The notes beneath the pieces were generated by a model. It did not search any database and had not been told where the DNA came from. It saw nothing but the letters and a program-made list of their open reading frames with translations. Of a stretch of 64,000 nt of DNA, positions 10,052 to 18,724 are shown one piece after another (positions within the stretch are counted from its first letter, which is position 1; the number at the start of each line of letters is the position of its first letter). Source of the DNA: Mesorhizobium waimense. Lineage in GTDB: Bacteria; Pseudomonadota; Alphaproteobacteria; Rhizobiales; Rhizobiaceae. The stretch is taken from NCBI RefSeq assembly GCF_003601975.1, contig NZ_QZWZ01000010.1:62001-126000 (forward strand), in the 5' to 3' direction. The position numbers and the translations under genes are program-made.

Positions 10052-11002
10052 TCAGTTCTCGCCGGGACGAACGACCGGCGGACGTGCCGCCTGCCTTTGC
10101 GCACCGGTCGTGCCTTCGCTGCGGAAGACTTCCTTGGCGATCTCGCCAATGCCGCCGAGCGTGCCGATCAGCGACGAGGCCTCCATCGGCATCAGCACGA
10201 CCTTGCTGTTGGTGGCCGAACCGATCTTGGTCAGTGCCTCGGTGTATTTCAGCGCGACGAAGTAGTTGAGCGCCTGCACATCGCCCTGGGAGATGGCGTC
10301 GGAGACGACCTGGGTGGCACGGGCTTCGGCTTCGGCCGAGCGTTCGCGTGCCTCGGCGTCGCGGAAGGCGGCTTCCTTGCGGCCCTCGGCCTCGAGGATC
10401 TGCGACTGCTTGAGACCTTCGGCGGCGAGGATTTGCGCGCGCTTGTTGCGCTCTGCCGTCATCTGCCGACCCATCGATTCGATCAGATTGGCCGGCGGGT
10501 TGATATCCTTGATCTCGACGCGGGTGATCTTAATGCCCCACGGGTGCGCGGCTTCGTCGACGACGCGCAGCAGGCGCTCGTTGATGGCGTCGCGGTTCGA
10601 CAGCAATTCGTCGAGGTCCATCGAACCCATGACGGTACGGATGTTGGTCATCGTCAGGTTGAGGATGGCGTTCTGCAGGCCGGAGACCTGGTAGGCCGCC
10701 TGCGCCGCATTGAGGATCTGGAAGAAGGCGATGCCGTCGACGCCGACGATGGCGTTGTCGCGAGTGATGATCTCCTGGCTCGGTACGTCGAGCACCTGTT
10801 CCATCATATTCATCTTGGCGCCGACACGGTCGACGAACGGCACGATGAGGTTGAGCCCGGGGCTCAATGTCTTGGTATAGCGGCCGAAACGCTCAACCGT
10901 ATAATTGTAGCCTTGCGGGATTGTCCGGATACCCTTGAAAAGCACCAGTACGACAAGTGCAACAAGAACCATAATCGCGATATCGAAACCGCTGAAGCCC
11001 AT
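10052..11002 (-). CDS. SPFH domain (stomatin/prohibitin-like) membrane protein, QmcA type
   Basis: The 316-residue protein has a single N-terminal membrane segment ([17 protein letters not shown]), then an SPFH/Band-7 domain ([15 protein letters not shown], through [12 protein letters not shown]) and an Ala/Glu-rich coiled-coil region (about 190-250). Length and order fit the QmcA/stomatin family. A GAGGGAG site precedes the ATG. It is the first gene of an SPFH-NfeD pair that scaffolds membrane complexes; direct partners are unknown. Confidence 0.92.
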   Translation of the reverse strand: MGFSGFDIAIMVLVALVVLVLFKGIRTIPQGYNYTVERFGRYTKTLSPGLNLIVPFVDRVGAKMNMMEQVLDVPSQEIITRDNAIVGVDGIAFFQILNAAQAAYQVSGLQNAILNLTMTNIRTVMGSMDLDELLSNRDAINERLLRVVDEAAHPWGIKITRVEIKDINPPANLIESMGRQMTAERNKRAQILAAEGLKQSQILEAEGRKEAAFRDAEARERSAEAEARATQVVSDAISQGDVQALNYFVALKYTEALTKIGSATNSKVVLMPMEASSLIGTLGGIGEIAKEVFRSEGTTGAQRQAARPPVVRPGEN

Positions 11003-11133
11003 TTCGTTTCTCCCTCAATAGGCGCCGACTTCACGGAATGACTTAAGTGTGTTTCCGCAACGTTACAATCAGGTGATCACGAATATTGGTTAGCGAAGGC
11101 TTTTGCGCACCGGTTTCGTGCCGCCGCAGCCCG

Positions 11134-12192
11134 TCAGACCCAGCCTGACAGCTCGCGCCGCACCATCGCCTCGATCACGGCCATGCCCTCAGCGCTGTCG
11201 TTGAGGCAAGGGATGTGGGCGAATTTCTCGCCGCCGGCGTGATGGAAGGTTTCGGCGGCCTCGCGGCCGATCTCGTCCAGCGTTTCGATGCAATCGACGG
11301 AAAAGCCAGGATTGACGATGGCTATCGATTTCACGCCATCATGCCCGAGTTTCTCGACCGTCTTGTCGGTGTAGGGCTGCAGCCATTCCTGCGCGCCGAA
11401 GCGCGACTGGAAGGTGGTGATCAACTTTTCGTCGCTCCAGCCCAGCTTTTCGCGCAGCAGCCGCGTCGTCTCCAGGCAATGGGCCTGATAGGGATCGCCT
11501 TTGTCGGAATAGGGTTTTGGGATACCGTGATAGGAGGTAATGACCACCTCCGGCTCGAAGTCGAGGCTCGCCAGGTGCCGTTCGATCGAACGGGCGAGCG
11601 CGTCGATGTAGACAGGCTCGGCATAGTAGGGCGGCACGCTGCGGATCGCAGGTGCCGCCCGCATCTTCATCAGCGCGCGAAACAACTGGTCGTTGGCGGT
11701 CGCCGTCGTCGTTGCCGAGTATTGCGGATAGAGCGGGAAGGACAGGATGCGGTCGCAGCCTTGCTCGACCAGTCTTTGGGCGACGCTCGCCGTGGAGGGG
11801 TTGCCGTAGCGCATCGCCCAATCGACGACGATTTCGGGCAGGCCGCCGAGCGCCTGGCCGAGCTTCTCGCTTTGGGCGCGGGTATAGGTGCGCAGCGGCG
11901 ACTCGTCGCGTTCCCGGTTCCAGATCCTGGCGTAATTGGCGCCCGATTTCTTCGGCCGGGTGGTTAGAACCAGACCGTAGAGGATCGGATACCAGATCGC
12001 CTTGTTGAGCTCGATCACCCGCGGATCTGAGAGGAATTCCCTCAAATAGCGCCACATCGGCTTGAAGTCGGTGCCGTCGGGCGTGCCGAGATTGATCAGC
12101 ATGACGCCGATCTTGCCGGCCGGCACATGACCCGTTGGCAGCGGGCCGGCGGCCTTCGCGGCTTTGGGATCGGCAGGGCTGGAAAGCGTCAT
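11134..12192 (-). CDS. hemH: Ferrochelatase
   Basis: The 352-residue protein contains ferrochelatase hallmarks: the N-terminal GVMLINLGTPDG, the metal/porphyrin-site motif TSYHGIPKPY with catalytic His, and the C-terminal NPGFSVDCIETLDEI with the conserved Glu. It inserts Fe2+ into protoporphyrin IX at the end of heme synthesis. It appears monocistronic, with non-heme neighbours on both sides. Full length for the family. Confidence 0.95.
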   Translation of the reverse strand: MTLSSPADPKAAKAAGPLPTGHVPAGKIGVMLINLGTPDGTDFKPMWRYLREFLSDPRVIELNKAIWYPILYGLVLTTRPKKSGANYARIWNRERDESPLRTYTRAQSEKLGQALGGLPEIVVDWAMRYGNPSTASVAQRLVEQGCDRILSFPLYPQYSATTTATANDQLFRALMKMRAAPAIRSVPPYYAEPVYIDALARSIERHLASLDFEPEVVITSYHGIPKPYSDKGDPYQAHCLETTRLLREKLGWSDEKLITTFQSRFGAQEWLQPYTDKTVEKLGHDGVKSIAIVNPGFSVDCIETLDEIGREAAETFHHAGGEKFAHIPCLNDSAEGMAVIEAMVRRELSGWV

Positions 12193-12294
12193 AAAGGTCT
12201 CCGGACACTGCGCCAGACCGGCGGCGTCGCGGCGAAACTAACGATGCCGCGCCGGTTTTCAATGCTGCGTCTGGCCGCACCTTACCTGGAAAGC

Positions 12295-12322
12295 AAAAAA
12301 CCCGCCCGGTTTCCCGGACGGG
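12295..12322 (-). terminator. Rho-independent terminator of the 5'-nucleotidase gene
   Basis: Read on the minus strand, a nine-base stem (CCCGTCCGG/CCGGGCGGG, one G-U pair) with a four-base loop is followed by six T. It lies 28 bases beyond the stop of the gene ending at 12350. Confidence 0.85.
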
Positions 12323-12349
12323 TGATCTGATCGTAGACACGAAGCGAGG

Positions 12350-14413
12350 TTACTTCGGTGGAATGGTCAAGGTAGCGCCGAGCGGCAGACGGCGTGGCTC
12401 GTAGCCCTTGTTGGCTTCGGAAATCGCCTTCCACTTGGTGCCGTCGCCATAAGCTTTCTTGGCAAGATCCCAGAAGGTGTCGCCGGCGACGATGACATGG
12501 CTGGCTTCAGCTGGCGCGGCCGGGGTCGCCTCTGCCGGCTTGGCGGGTTCCGCGGCCGGGGCCGGCGTCGCAGGTGCGGCTTCGGCGGGTTTGGCAGGCT
12601 CCGCCGGTGCGGGCGCCGCAGGAGCGGTTTCGGCCGGGACGGTCGGCGGGGTCGTGGCGATGTCGCCAGAGTTGTCTGGCAAGGCGGGCATCGCCGGCTC
12701 GGCGGGAGCTGCTTCCGCGGGCTTCGTCGGTTCCGCTGCCGGAGGCTGTGCTGCCGGCTCGGCTGGCTTGGCCGGTTCGGCCGCAGGAGAGGCCGCGACG
12801 GTCGCGGCGATCTCGGTGATGCGGCCGTCGAGCTTGGGCGTATAGGGCCGGTGCGCGCCAAGATAGTCGGCGACCACCTGCTCCAGGCCCGGACCGTAGT
12901 CATAGGCATTCTGGGCCTTTTCGGCGAACACCTTGTAGCCGTCACCGCCCTGGCGGACATAGTTGTTGGTGGCGACCAGATAGTCCTTGTCGGGATTGAG
13001 CGGGGTCCAAGTGCCGCCTTCCATCACTTCGACCGACTTGACGCGTCCGGCATTGGGCGCGACCGACTTGTCGAAGGAATATTTCAGGCCGGCGACCTGC
13101 GGGAAGCGCCCGGCGCCGTCCTCGATCTGGCTGAGGCCGCTTTCCAGCCCGGCCACCAGATCCTTGCCCGAGATCTTGAATGTCGCCAGCGTGTTCTGGA
13201 ACGGCAGCACGGTCAGCACTTCGCCCATGGTGACGGTGCCCTGGTCGATCGAGGCGCGCAGGCCGCCGCCATTCGAGATGACGATCTCGACGCCTTGGCC
13301 CTTGACGCGGTCGAGGATGGCATCGGAGACGAGATTGCCCATCTCGCATTCGCGGGTGCGGCAATTCTCGCGGCTGCCGTCGATGGGCTTGGTGGTCTCG
13401 GCCACCTCCTTGTTCTTCAGTTCCTCGATCGGCGCGCCAAGTTCCTTGATGCGGGCAAGCACGGCGGGATCGGGCGTGATCGACTTGTCGAGATAGATCG
13501 GATCGCCGCTGGCTTCCTTGACGACGCCATTGTCGTCGAACACGACCTTGAACTCACCGAGATATTTCGAATAGGACGCCGCCTGCACCACCGGCACCTT
13601 ATAGCCGTCGGGGTTGTCGACCATCGTCGGATAGGGGCCTGCCGCCTTCGGATCGGTGTTCGACAAAAGCGTATGGCTGTGGCCACCGACCACCACATCG
13701 ATACCTGGGATTTTTGCAATGACATCGCGCTCTCTGTTGTAGCCGATGTGGGTCACCGCGATGATCTTGTTGACGCCTACGCCCTTCAGCTTCTCGACCT
13801 CGGCCGTGATTGACTTGACGTCGTCCTCGATGGTGATGTTGGGGCCAGGCGTAGCCAGTTCCGGCGTGTCGTTGGTGACGGCGCCGATGATGCCGATCTT
13901 CTGGCCGCCGACTTCGACCACGATCGACGGCTTGACGCGGTCGCCGAGCTTGGATTGCGCGTTGGCCTTCACATTGGCGCCCAGCACGGGGAACTTGATC
14001 ATGTCGAGAAACGGCGCAAGTGCGGTCTCGCCATCGTCGAATTCGTGATTGCCGAGCGCCATGGCGTCGAATTTCATTTCGTTGAGGAACTCGCCTTCGA
14101 CCTTGCCCTTGTAGGTGGTGTAGAACAGCGAGCCCTGGAAATTGTCGCCGGCGCTGAGCAGCAGCACATTCTGGCCTTCCAGCTTCTTGCGCTCCTGCGC
14201 GATCGCGGTGATCAAGCGGCCGGCGCCGCCGATGCATTCGCCCTTGGTCTCCTCTTCGGCCGAACAGGTCGACTCGTATTTGTTGTTGCTCTCGATGCGG
14301 CTGTGCCAGTCGTTGATATGCAGGATGTTCAGTGTGTAGTCGGCAAAGGATACGCCGGCCGACAGGCCAAGCGTGGATGCCGAAAGGGCGGCAATGGCGG
14401 CGATCTTCTTCAT
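12350..14413 (-). CDS. Secreted 5'-nucleotidase (UshA-like) with C-terminal LysM domain
   Basis: The 687-residue protein has a signal peptide (cleavage near SFADY). A calcineurin-like metallophosphoesterase domain follows (LHINDWHSRIE, GDNFQGSLF, ALGNHEFDDGE, GGHSHTLL), then the 5'-nucleotidase C-terminal domain (NGGGLRASIDQG; PQVAGLKYSF). Next come about 120 residues of Ala/Pro/Glu-rich linker and a LysM motif (GDTFWDLAKKAYGDG through ATLTIPP). It likely hydrolyses nucleotides in the periplasm, with LysM tethering it to peptidoglycan. The start is set at the ATG preceded by GGGAG; the frame is open to 14632 but the signal peptide begins here. The LysM fusion is unusual for UshA-type enzymes. 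Confidence 0.88.
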   Translation of the reverse strand: MKKIAAIAALSASTLGLSAGVSFADYTLNILHINDWHSRIESNNKYESTCSAEEETKGECIGGAGRLITAIAQERKKLEGQNVLLLSAGDNFQGSLFYTTYKGKVEGEFLNEMKFDAMALGNHEFDDGETALAPFLDMIKFPVLGANVKANAQSKLGDRVKPSIVVEVGGQKIGIIGAVTNDTPELATPGPNITIEDDVKSITAEVEKLKGVGVNKIIAVTHIGYNRERDVIAKIPGIDVVVGGHSHTLLSNTDPKAAGPYPTMVDNPDGYKVPVVQAASYSKYLGEFKVVFDDNGVVKEASGDPIYLDKSITPDPAVLARIKELGAPIEELKNKEVAETTKPIDGSRENCRTRECEMGNLVSDAILDRVKGQGVEIVISNGGGLRASIDQGTVTMGEVLTVLPFQNTLATFKISGKDLVAGLESGLSQIEDGAGRFPQVAGLKYSFDKSVAPNAGRVKSVEVMEGGTWTPLNPDKDYLVATNNYVRQGGDGYKVFAEKAQNAYDYGPGLEQVVADYLGAHRPYTPKLDGRITEIAATVAASPAAEPAKPAEPAAQPPAAEPTKPAEAAPAEPAMPALPDNSGDIATTPPTVPAETAPAAPAPAEPAKPAEAAPATPAPAAEPAKPAEATPAAPAEASHVIVAGDTFWDLAKKAYGDGTKWKAISEANKGYEPRRLPLGATLTIPPK

Positions 14414-14547
14414 ATTTGTCTCCCGGATGAGCTGACCTGAAGCGCTTAACGCCTTCGCTTGACGGGACGATAACAGCCAGCTTTGCGGCATGTTCACATC
14501 GCGTTTCGGCCGATGCAAGCGGAAATCAGGACGAGGTTTGCCGGCAC

Positions 14548-14581
14548 AAAAAAAGGACGGCGGATTCGCGCCGCCGTCCTT
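14548..14581 (-). terminator. Rho-independent terminator of the Omp10-like lipoprotein gene
   Basis: On the minus strand an eleven-base perfect stem (AAGGACGGCGG/CCGCCGTCCTT) is followed by seven T. It lies about 78 bases beyond the stop codon at 14659 and upstream of the nucleotidase gene, separating the two transcripts. Confidence 0.9.
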
Positions 14582-14658
14582 GGATGGATCGATGTCGTGC
14601 CGGGCTTTTTCAGCCGCCTTGTACGACGCCAAGTGATTTCACCTGGCTGCAAAATGCT

Positions 14659-15036
14659 TTAGGCCCGGCGCGTCAGCACGAAATTCTGCCCGGCCGCGCT
14701 GGTGCAGTTGAGCTGGCTGGTGGAGACCATCAGGCAGTTGAAGCTGACCGGCGTCTGGCGGATCAGCGAGGTGCCGTGGATCTCGACCGATGTGGCGCCG
14801 GTCATGGTGTAGCTGCCCTCGGCGAGCTTCTGGCCGGTATCGGTCGCGACGGTGGTGAACGTGCCGGTGGCGAAGGTCGACAGGCCGGTGCCCTTGGCAT
14901 CGATCCAGGAGCCTTCGACGCCTTTCGGTCCAGACGCAATCGACGGCCCATCAGGGCCGCTGGTGGCGCAGGCGGCAAGCATCGTCGCAAGGACGCCAGC
15001 CATGCCCATAGAAAGAACTTTGCGCGCAATCGTCAT
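14659..15036 (-). CDS. Omp10-like outer-membrane lipoprotein
   Basis: The 125-residue protein begins with a lipoprotein signal whose lipobox is MLAAC, giving a lipidated Cys near residue 22. The remainder is a small beta-rich domain with two Cys (FNCLMVS, LNCTS) and resembles Brucella Omp10 in length and pattern (GSWIDAKGTGLSTF). Role: surface or outer-membrane structural lipoprotein; no enzyme motif. GAGGAG lies about a dozen bases before the ATG. A dispersed repeat sits just upstream, in the presumed promoter region. Confidence 0.7.
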   Translation of the reverse strand: MTIARKVLSMGMAGVLATMLAACATSGPDGPSIASGPKGVEGSWIDAKGTGLSTFATGTFTTVATDTGQKLAEGSYTMTGATSVEIHGTSLIRQTPVSFNCLMVSTSQLNCTSAAGQNFVLTRRA

Positions 15037-15056
15037 TTCTAAAACCCTCTCCTCAC

Positions 15057-15156
15057 GCATCGGCCCGAAAATCGGTTCGATTTTCGGAAAGGCACGATGC
15101 GAACACCAAAGTGCTAGAGCGTACTTTGTGCGTCCAAGTGGACGCACGCCGCTCTA
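15057..15156. repeat. Dispersed palindromic repeat, second family
   Basis: Nested inverted repeats: GCATCG (15057-15062) with CGATGC (15095-15100), and CGAAAATC with GATTTTCG inside. These are followed by TAGAGC (15115-15120) and GCTCTA (15151-15156), which enclose TGCGTCCA/TGGACGCA. This two-module layout is that of a repeat common in Mesorhizobium intergenic regions. It lies between two minus-strand genes, Omp10-like and hss. Confidence 0.75.
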
Positions 15157-15222
15157 GGCCGCTTCCTTCAATCGGCCGATTTCCGGGCGATTGCAAGGCA
15201 GTCGGACATGCTGGTGGAACCG

Positions 15223-16668
15223 CTATCGCACAAGGATGTTGCGGAATTGCCACGGATCGTTGTGGTCGAGATCCTCGGGGAAAAGTCCCGGACGGTTATC
15301 GAGCGGGGTCCAGTCTGTATAGTGGCCCTTGACCGGCCCGAGATAGGGCGACTGCACTTCCAGGCAGCGCTTGTAGTCCATCTCATCGGCCTCGACGATG
15401 CCGGCCTCGGGGTGCTCCAGCGCCCAGACCATGCCGGCGAGCACTGCCGAGGTGACCTGCATGCCGGTGGCGTTCTGATAGGGCGCCAGCTTGCGGGCCT
15501 CGGCCAGGGACAACTGAGAGCCATACCAGTAGGCGTTCTTGTCGTGGCCGTAGAGCAACACGCCGAGCTCGTCGACGCCGTCGACAAGCTCGTTCTCGTC
15601 AAGCACGTGATGCACGGGTTGCGACTTGCCGGTGGCGCCGAACATCTCGTGCAGCGACAGCACTGCGTCATTACAGGGATGGTAGGCATAGTGGCAGGTC
15701 GGGCGGTACTGGACCTTGCCCTTCTTGCCGCGCACGGTAAAGAAATCGGCGATCGATATCGCCTCGTTATGCGTCACCAGGAAACCATATTGCGGGCCGG
15801 GCGTCGGGCACCATGAGCGCACGCGCGTGTTGGCGCCGGGCTGCTCCAGATAGATCGCGGCCTTGGAACCGTGCTTGTGCTTCATGCCGTTCTTCGGCAT
15901 CCATTTCTCATGCGTGCCCCAGCCAAGCTCGGCGGGCTGCAAGCCTTCCGAGATGAAGCCCTCGACCGACCAGGTGTTCCAGAACACGTTCATCGGCTTC
16001 GGCTTCTTGGTGCGCTGGGTGTCGCGCTCGGCGACGTGGATGCCCTTGACGCCGGCCTTCTTCATCAGCCTGGCCCAGCCCTCACGGTCGTCTTGCGCCG
16101 GCTCGGAAAATTCGAGGCCGAGATCGGTGGCGAGGTTCAGCAGCGCCTGCTTGACGAACCAGGAGACCATGCCGGGATTGGCACCGCAGGTCGAAATCGC
16201 CGTCGCGCCGCCGGGCTTCTCGTGCTTTTCCTTGATCATCGCTTCGCGCAGCGCATAGTTGGTGCGGCTGGCATTGTCGGCCTTGGCATCGAAATAGAAA
16301 CCGAGCCACGGTTCCACGACTGTGTCGATGTAGAGCACGCCGAGCTTGCGGCAGAGCCGCATGAGATCCACCGAACCGGTGTCGACCGACAGGTTGACAC
16401 AAAAACCCTGGCCACCGCCATTGGTCAGAAGCGGCGTCAAGAGCTTCTTGTAATTCTTTTCGGTCACCGCCTCCTGGACAAAAGCGATGCCGCGCTCGTC
16501 GAGCAGCTTGCGGTCGGTGTCGCGCGGGTCGATGACCGTCATGCGCGACTTGTCGAACTTGAAATGGCGTTCGATCAGCGGCAGCGTTCCCCGTCCGATC
16601 GAGCCGAAGCCGACCATCACCACCGGGCCGGTGATCTCACCGTAAACGGGCCAGTTTTCATTCGCCAT
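15223..16668 (-). CDS. hss: Homospermidine synthase
   Basis: The 480-residue protein begins MANENWPVYGEITGP and has an N-terminal Rossmann fold (VVMVGFGSIGRGTLPLIERH) and family motifs such as STCGANPGM, YIDTVVEPW and WCPTPGPQYG. It condenses two putrescines (or putrescine and spermidine) to sym-homospermidine using NAD+, the main long polyamine of rhizobia. The length is standard. The ATG at 16668 is preceded by GAAGGAG. A putrescine-producing decarboxylase gene lies in the same window at 40627. Confidence 0.95.
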   Translation of the reverse strand: MANENWPVYGEITGPVVMVGFGSIGRGTLPLIERHFKFDKSRMTVIDPRDTDRKLLDERGIAFVQEAVTEKNYKKLLTPLLTNGGGQGFCVNLSVDTGSVDLMRLCRKLGVLYIDTVVEPWLGFYFDAKADNASRTNYALREAMIKEKHEKPGGATAISTCGANPGMVSWFVKQALLNLATDLGLEFSEPAQDDREGWARLMKKAGVKGIHVAERDTQRTKKPKPMNVFWNTWSVEGFISEGLQPAELGWGTHEKWMPKNGMKHKHGSKAAIYLEQPGANTRVRSWCPTPGPQYGFLVTHNEAISIADFFTVRGKKGKVQYRPTCHYAYHPCNDAVLSLHEMFGATGKSQPVHHVLDENELVDGVDELGVLLYGHDKNAYWYGSQLSLAEARKLAPYQNATGMQVTSAVLAGMVWALEHPEAGIVEADEMDYKRCLEVQSPYLGPVKGHYTDWTPLDNRPGLFPEDLDHNDPWQFRNILVR

Positions 16669-16823
16669 CTTATCGAACACTCCTTCAAAACATAGACAAA
16701 GCCGGGCAATACATGGGGGCAAAGCAGGGCATTTGCGCCGGACGGCCAAGCGCTACACCACAGATCATTGTCATAAACCAGTGAAAAGCGCCAACCGCCG
16801 GCCAGGCCGGCTTGGCAGCGTGG

Positions 16824-17759
16824 TTAAGCCGCCTTTGCCATGTCGTCGAGGAAGGCGACCAGCCGGTCGCGGTCGGCGGTCAGCCCCTTGTAGTCGAGCT
16901 GGGCCTGGTCAAGCTCCTGAAGCTGTGCGGCAAAAGACACGGCCAGCGCCTGCCTGTCGGGGTGGCTGGCCAGCACCTTGAGCGGATCGAGATGGATGCG
17001 GATGGTGAACAGCACATCGCGCGAGACTGGCAGCTTCCTGAGTGTCTGCCGCTCGACGCGGATGAAGGCGTGGGCGTCGACGTCGCCGTCGGGGAAGCGC
17101 GTCGGGCGGTTGCTGGCGCGGTCGATGCGCTGGAGATTGGAGAGCGGATGGTAGAGCGCGTCGCCTGCCTGGATCGACCAGTTGTAGCGTTCGACTGCCT
17201 GGCCCTGCAGTCCGTCGAACATGCGGTTGATGAGATCGGCCGGTCGCGTGCCCGGTCCGAAGCCCGGCACCGGCGCGTGGATCTGCTGCAGCGGCTTGCC
17301 AAATTTTTCAAGCAGTGACCATGACGAGGGAAAGCAGAGCGAGCCGGCGACGAGCCGCCAGCCACGTTCGTCCCGCCGCATCAGGATCAGGTCCTCCTGG
17401 ACGAGCAGGGAGGCCGCGAGAAGCGGGGCGTCGAGGGCATCGCCAACCGGTCGGGTATGCCTGCCTTCGGCGTCGACCAGCTCGATATCGGCGCCAGAGC
17501 GCCGGTACAGGTCCGGATGCTTCGCCAGAAGATGCTCGCCGAGCAGGTCGAGCACTTCGCGCTGCGCGTCGCGTGTGCCGTCTTCCTCGACAAAAACCTT
17601 CTCGGGGATTTCCGCATCGAGCCGACGCTTCTCGGCTAGATGCGACTGCAGTTGCTCGTCAACCTCTATCCACCGGTCAAGGTCGAGCGGCTTCAGCCCG
17701 ATGGTGAAGAGCTTTGATGAGCCGTCATAGGGCGTGTGGGTGGGCTGGCGAGAAGTCAT
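16824..17759 (-). CDS. Heme-dependent oxidative N-demethylase alpha-like protein (DUF3445)
   Basis: The 311-residue protein matches the DUF3445/HODM alpha-subunit family: an N-terminal PYDGSSKLFTIGLKPLD, a central LCFPSSWSLLEKFGKP and IHAPVPGF, and a later RYNWSIQAGDALYHP. Characterised members oxidise secondary amines such as dimethylamine, releasing formaldehyde. No beta or gamma subunit gene is visible nearby, so the substrate is open. The ATG overlaps the yciI stop as ATGA, which suggests translational coupling, and the gene ends the pabB-pabC-yciI-DUF3445 operon. Confidence 0.75.
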   Translation of the reverse strand: MTSRQPTHTPYDGSSKLFTIGLKPLDLDRWIEVDEQLQSHLAEKRRLDAEIPEKVFVEEDGTRDAQREVLDLLGEHLLAKHPDLYRRSGADIELVDAEGRHTRPVGDALDAPLLAASLLVQEDLILMRRDERGWRLVAGSLCFPSSWSLLEKFGKPLQQIHAPVPGFGPGTRPADLINRMFDGLQGQAVERYNWSIQAGDALYHPLSNLQRIDRASNRPTRFPDGDVDAHAFIRVERQTLRKLPVSRDVLFTIRIHLDPLKVLASHPDRQALAVSFAAQLQELDQAQLDYKGLTADRDRLVAFLDDMAKAA

Positions 17760-18043
17760 GCTTCGTTGAAGGCGTCCAATCCGGCGGCGGTCATTCTCGC
17801 GGTGAATTCGGTGATGTTGTAGTCGGCGGCGCCCGCCTTGGCGAACGGGTCGGCCGCCAGCCTGGCATCCAGCACATCCCGCGGACCGCGTGCGATGATG
17901 ATGCCGCCAGTCCTTGGTTTCTTCGGTCCGGACGCGACAAAAATACCTTCCGCGTAGCAGGCTTTCAGCCATTCGACATGAGCTGGCGCCAGCCGGTCGA
18001 TCTCGGCGAGCGGCACCTTGTAGTTCAGCGAAACGACGAACAT
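17756..18043 (-). CDS. YciI family protein
   Basis: The 95-residue protein has the YciI fold pattern: FVVSLNYKVPL, a conserved His in PAHVEWLK, ASGPKKPRTGGIII, and the Asp-Pro pair in AADPFAKAG. YciI-like proteins share the dimeric alpha/beta-barrel (ABM-like) fold with a His-Asp pair of unknown chemistry. It sits 18 bases after pabC and overlaps the next gene by four bases, so it belongs to the pab operon. Its biochemical role there is unknown. Confidence 0.85.
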   Translation of the reverse strand: MFVVSLNYKVPLAEIDRLAPAHVEWLKACYAEGIFVASGPKKPRTGGIIIARGPRDVLDARLAADPFAKAGAADYNITEFTARMTAAGLDAFNEA

Positions 18044-18061
18044 CGTTATCTCCCGCCTGTG

Positions 18062-18724
18062 TCAGGCCAACCTGGCTGGGATCAACCCGCGCAGCGAATT
18101 GCCGACGAAGATCGCCTTGGCCGATTTCAGATCGTCAAAGCTGTAGATCGCTTCGCCGGCGCGGCCTTCGTCCAGCAGCTGGCCGCGCAATACGCCAGGC
18201 AGCAGGCCGCAATCGAGGCGGGGCGTCACCAAGATACCGTCGCCGAAGTCGGCGAAGAGATTGGTGATTGTGCCCTCGCACAGTTCGCCGCGCTCATTGG
18301 CCAAAAGCACCTCGTCGGCCTGGGTGATGAGATGTTCGGCACGGGCATGCGTGTAGGTCTGTCGCCTGGTGGTCTTGTGGCGCAGCAGAGAATCGCCGGA
18401 ATCGAGCCGCACCCGCGCCAATTGCAGCCTCCAGACCTTGTCGGCCGCCAGCGGTTCATAGGGTTGCGCCGAGGCAGCCACATTGCCATCGCGCGACAGG
18501 ACGAGGCGGGTGCGGAGTGCGGTCACCTGCCGGCCGACCGTATTCATTAGCATCTCGCCCACCCGTTGTGGATCGCAAGCGAAGCCCAGCTCCGCAGCCG
18601 AGCCATAGAGCCGCGCGAGATGGCGATCGAAGCGCAGGAAGCCTGAGCCGGGTTCCCATCGCATCGTTTCGATCAGCTCGAAATCGGCAGCGTTCCCGTC
18701 GCGAAGCGTGCTTTCAAGAGACAC
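18062..18724 (-). CDS. pabC: Aminotransferase class IV, probable aminodeoxychorismate lyase
   Basis: The 220-residue protein belongs to fold-type IV PLP enzymes, with the C-terminal signature EGTITNLFADF and GLLPGVLRGQLL. The probable PLP Lys is in LRHKTTRRQTY. With pabB upstream it would release pyruvate from aminodeoxychorismate to give p-aminobenzoate for folate. The GTG at 18724 is chosen: GAGGAG lies 8 bases upstream, and the start then overlaps the end of pabB by 52 bases, implying coupled translation. The frame remains open upstream but only as a shadow of pabB. Confidence 0.85.
   Translation of the reverse strand: MSLESTLRDGNAADFELIETMRWEPGSGFLRFDRHLARLYGSAAELGFACDPQRVGEMLMNTVGRQVTALRTRLVLSRDGNVAASAQPYEPLAADKVWRLQLARVRLDSGDSLLRHKTTRRQTYTHARAEHLITQADEVLLANERGELCEGTITNLFADFGDGILVTPRLDCGLLPGVLRGQLLDEGRAGEAIYSFDDLKSAKAIFVGNSLRGLIPARLA

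Noticed and set aside
12497-13813. 438-codon plus-strand frame
   Set aside because: Shadow of the Ala/Pro-rich nucleotidase gene in GC-rich DNA; no domain pattern.
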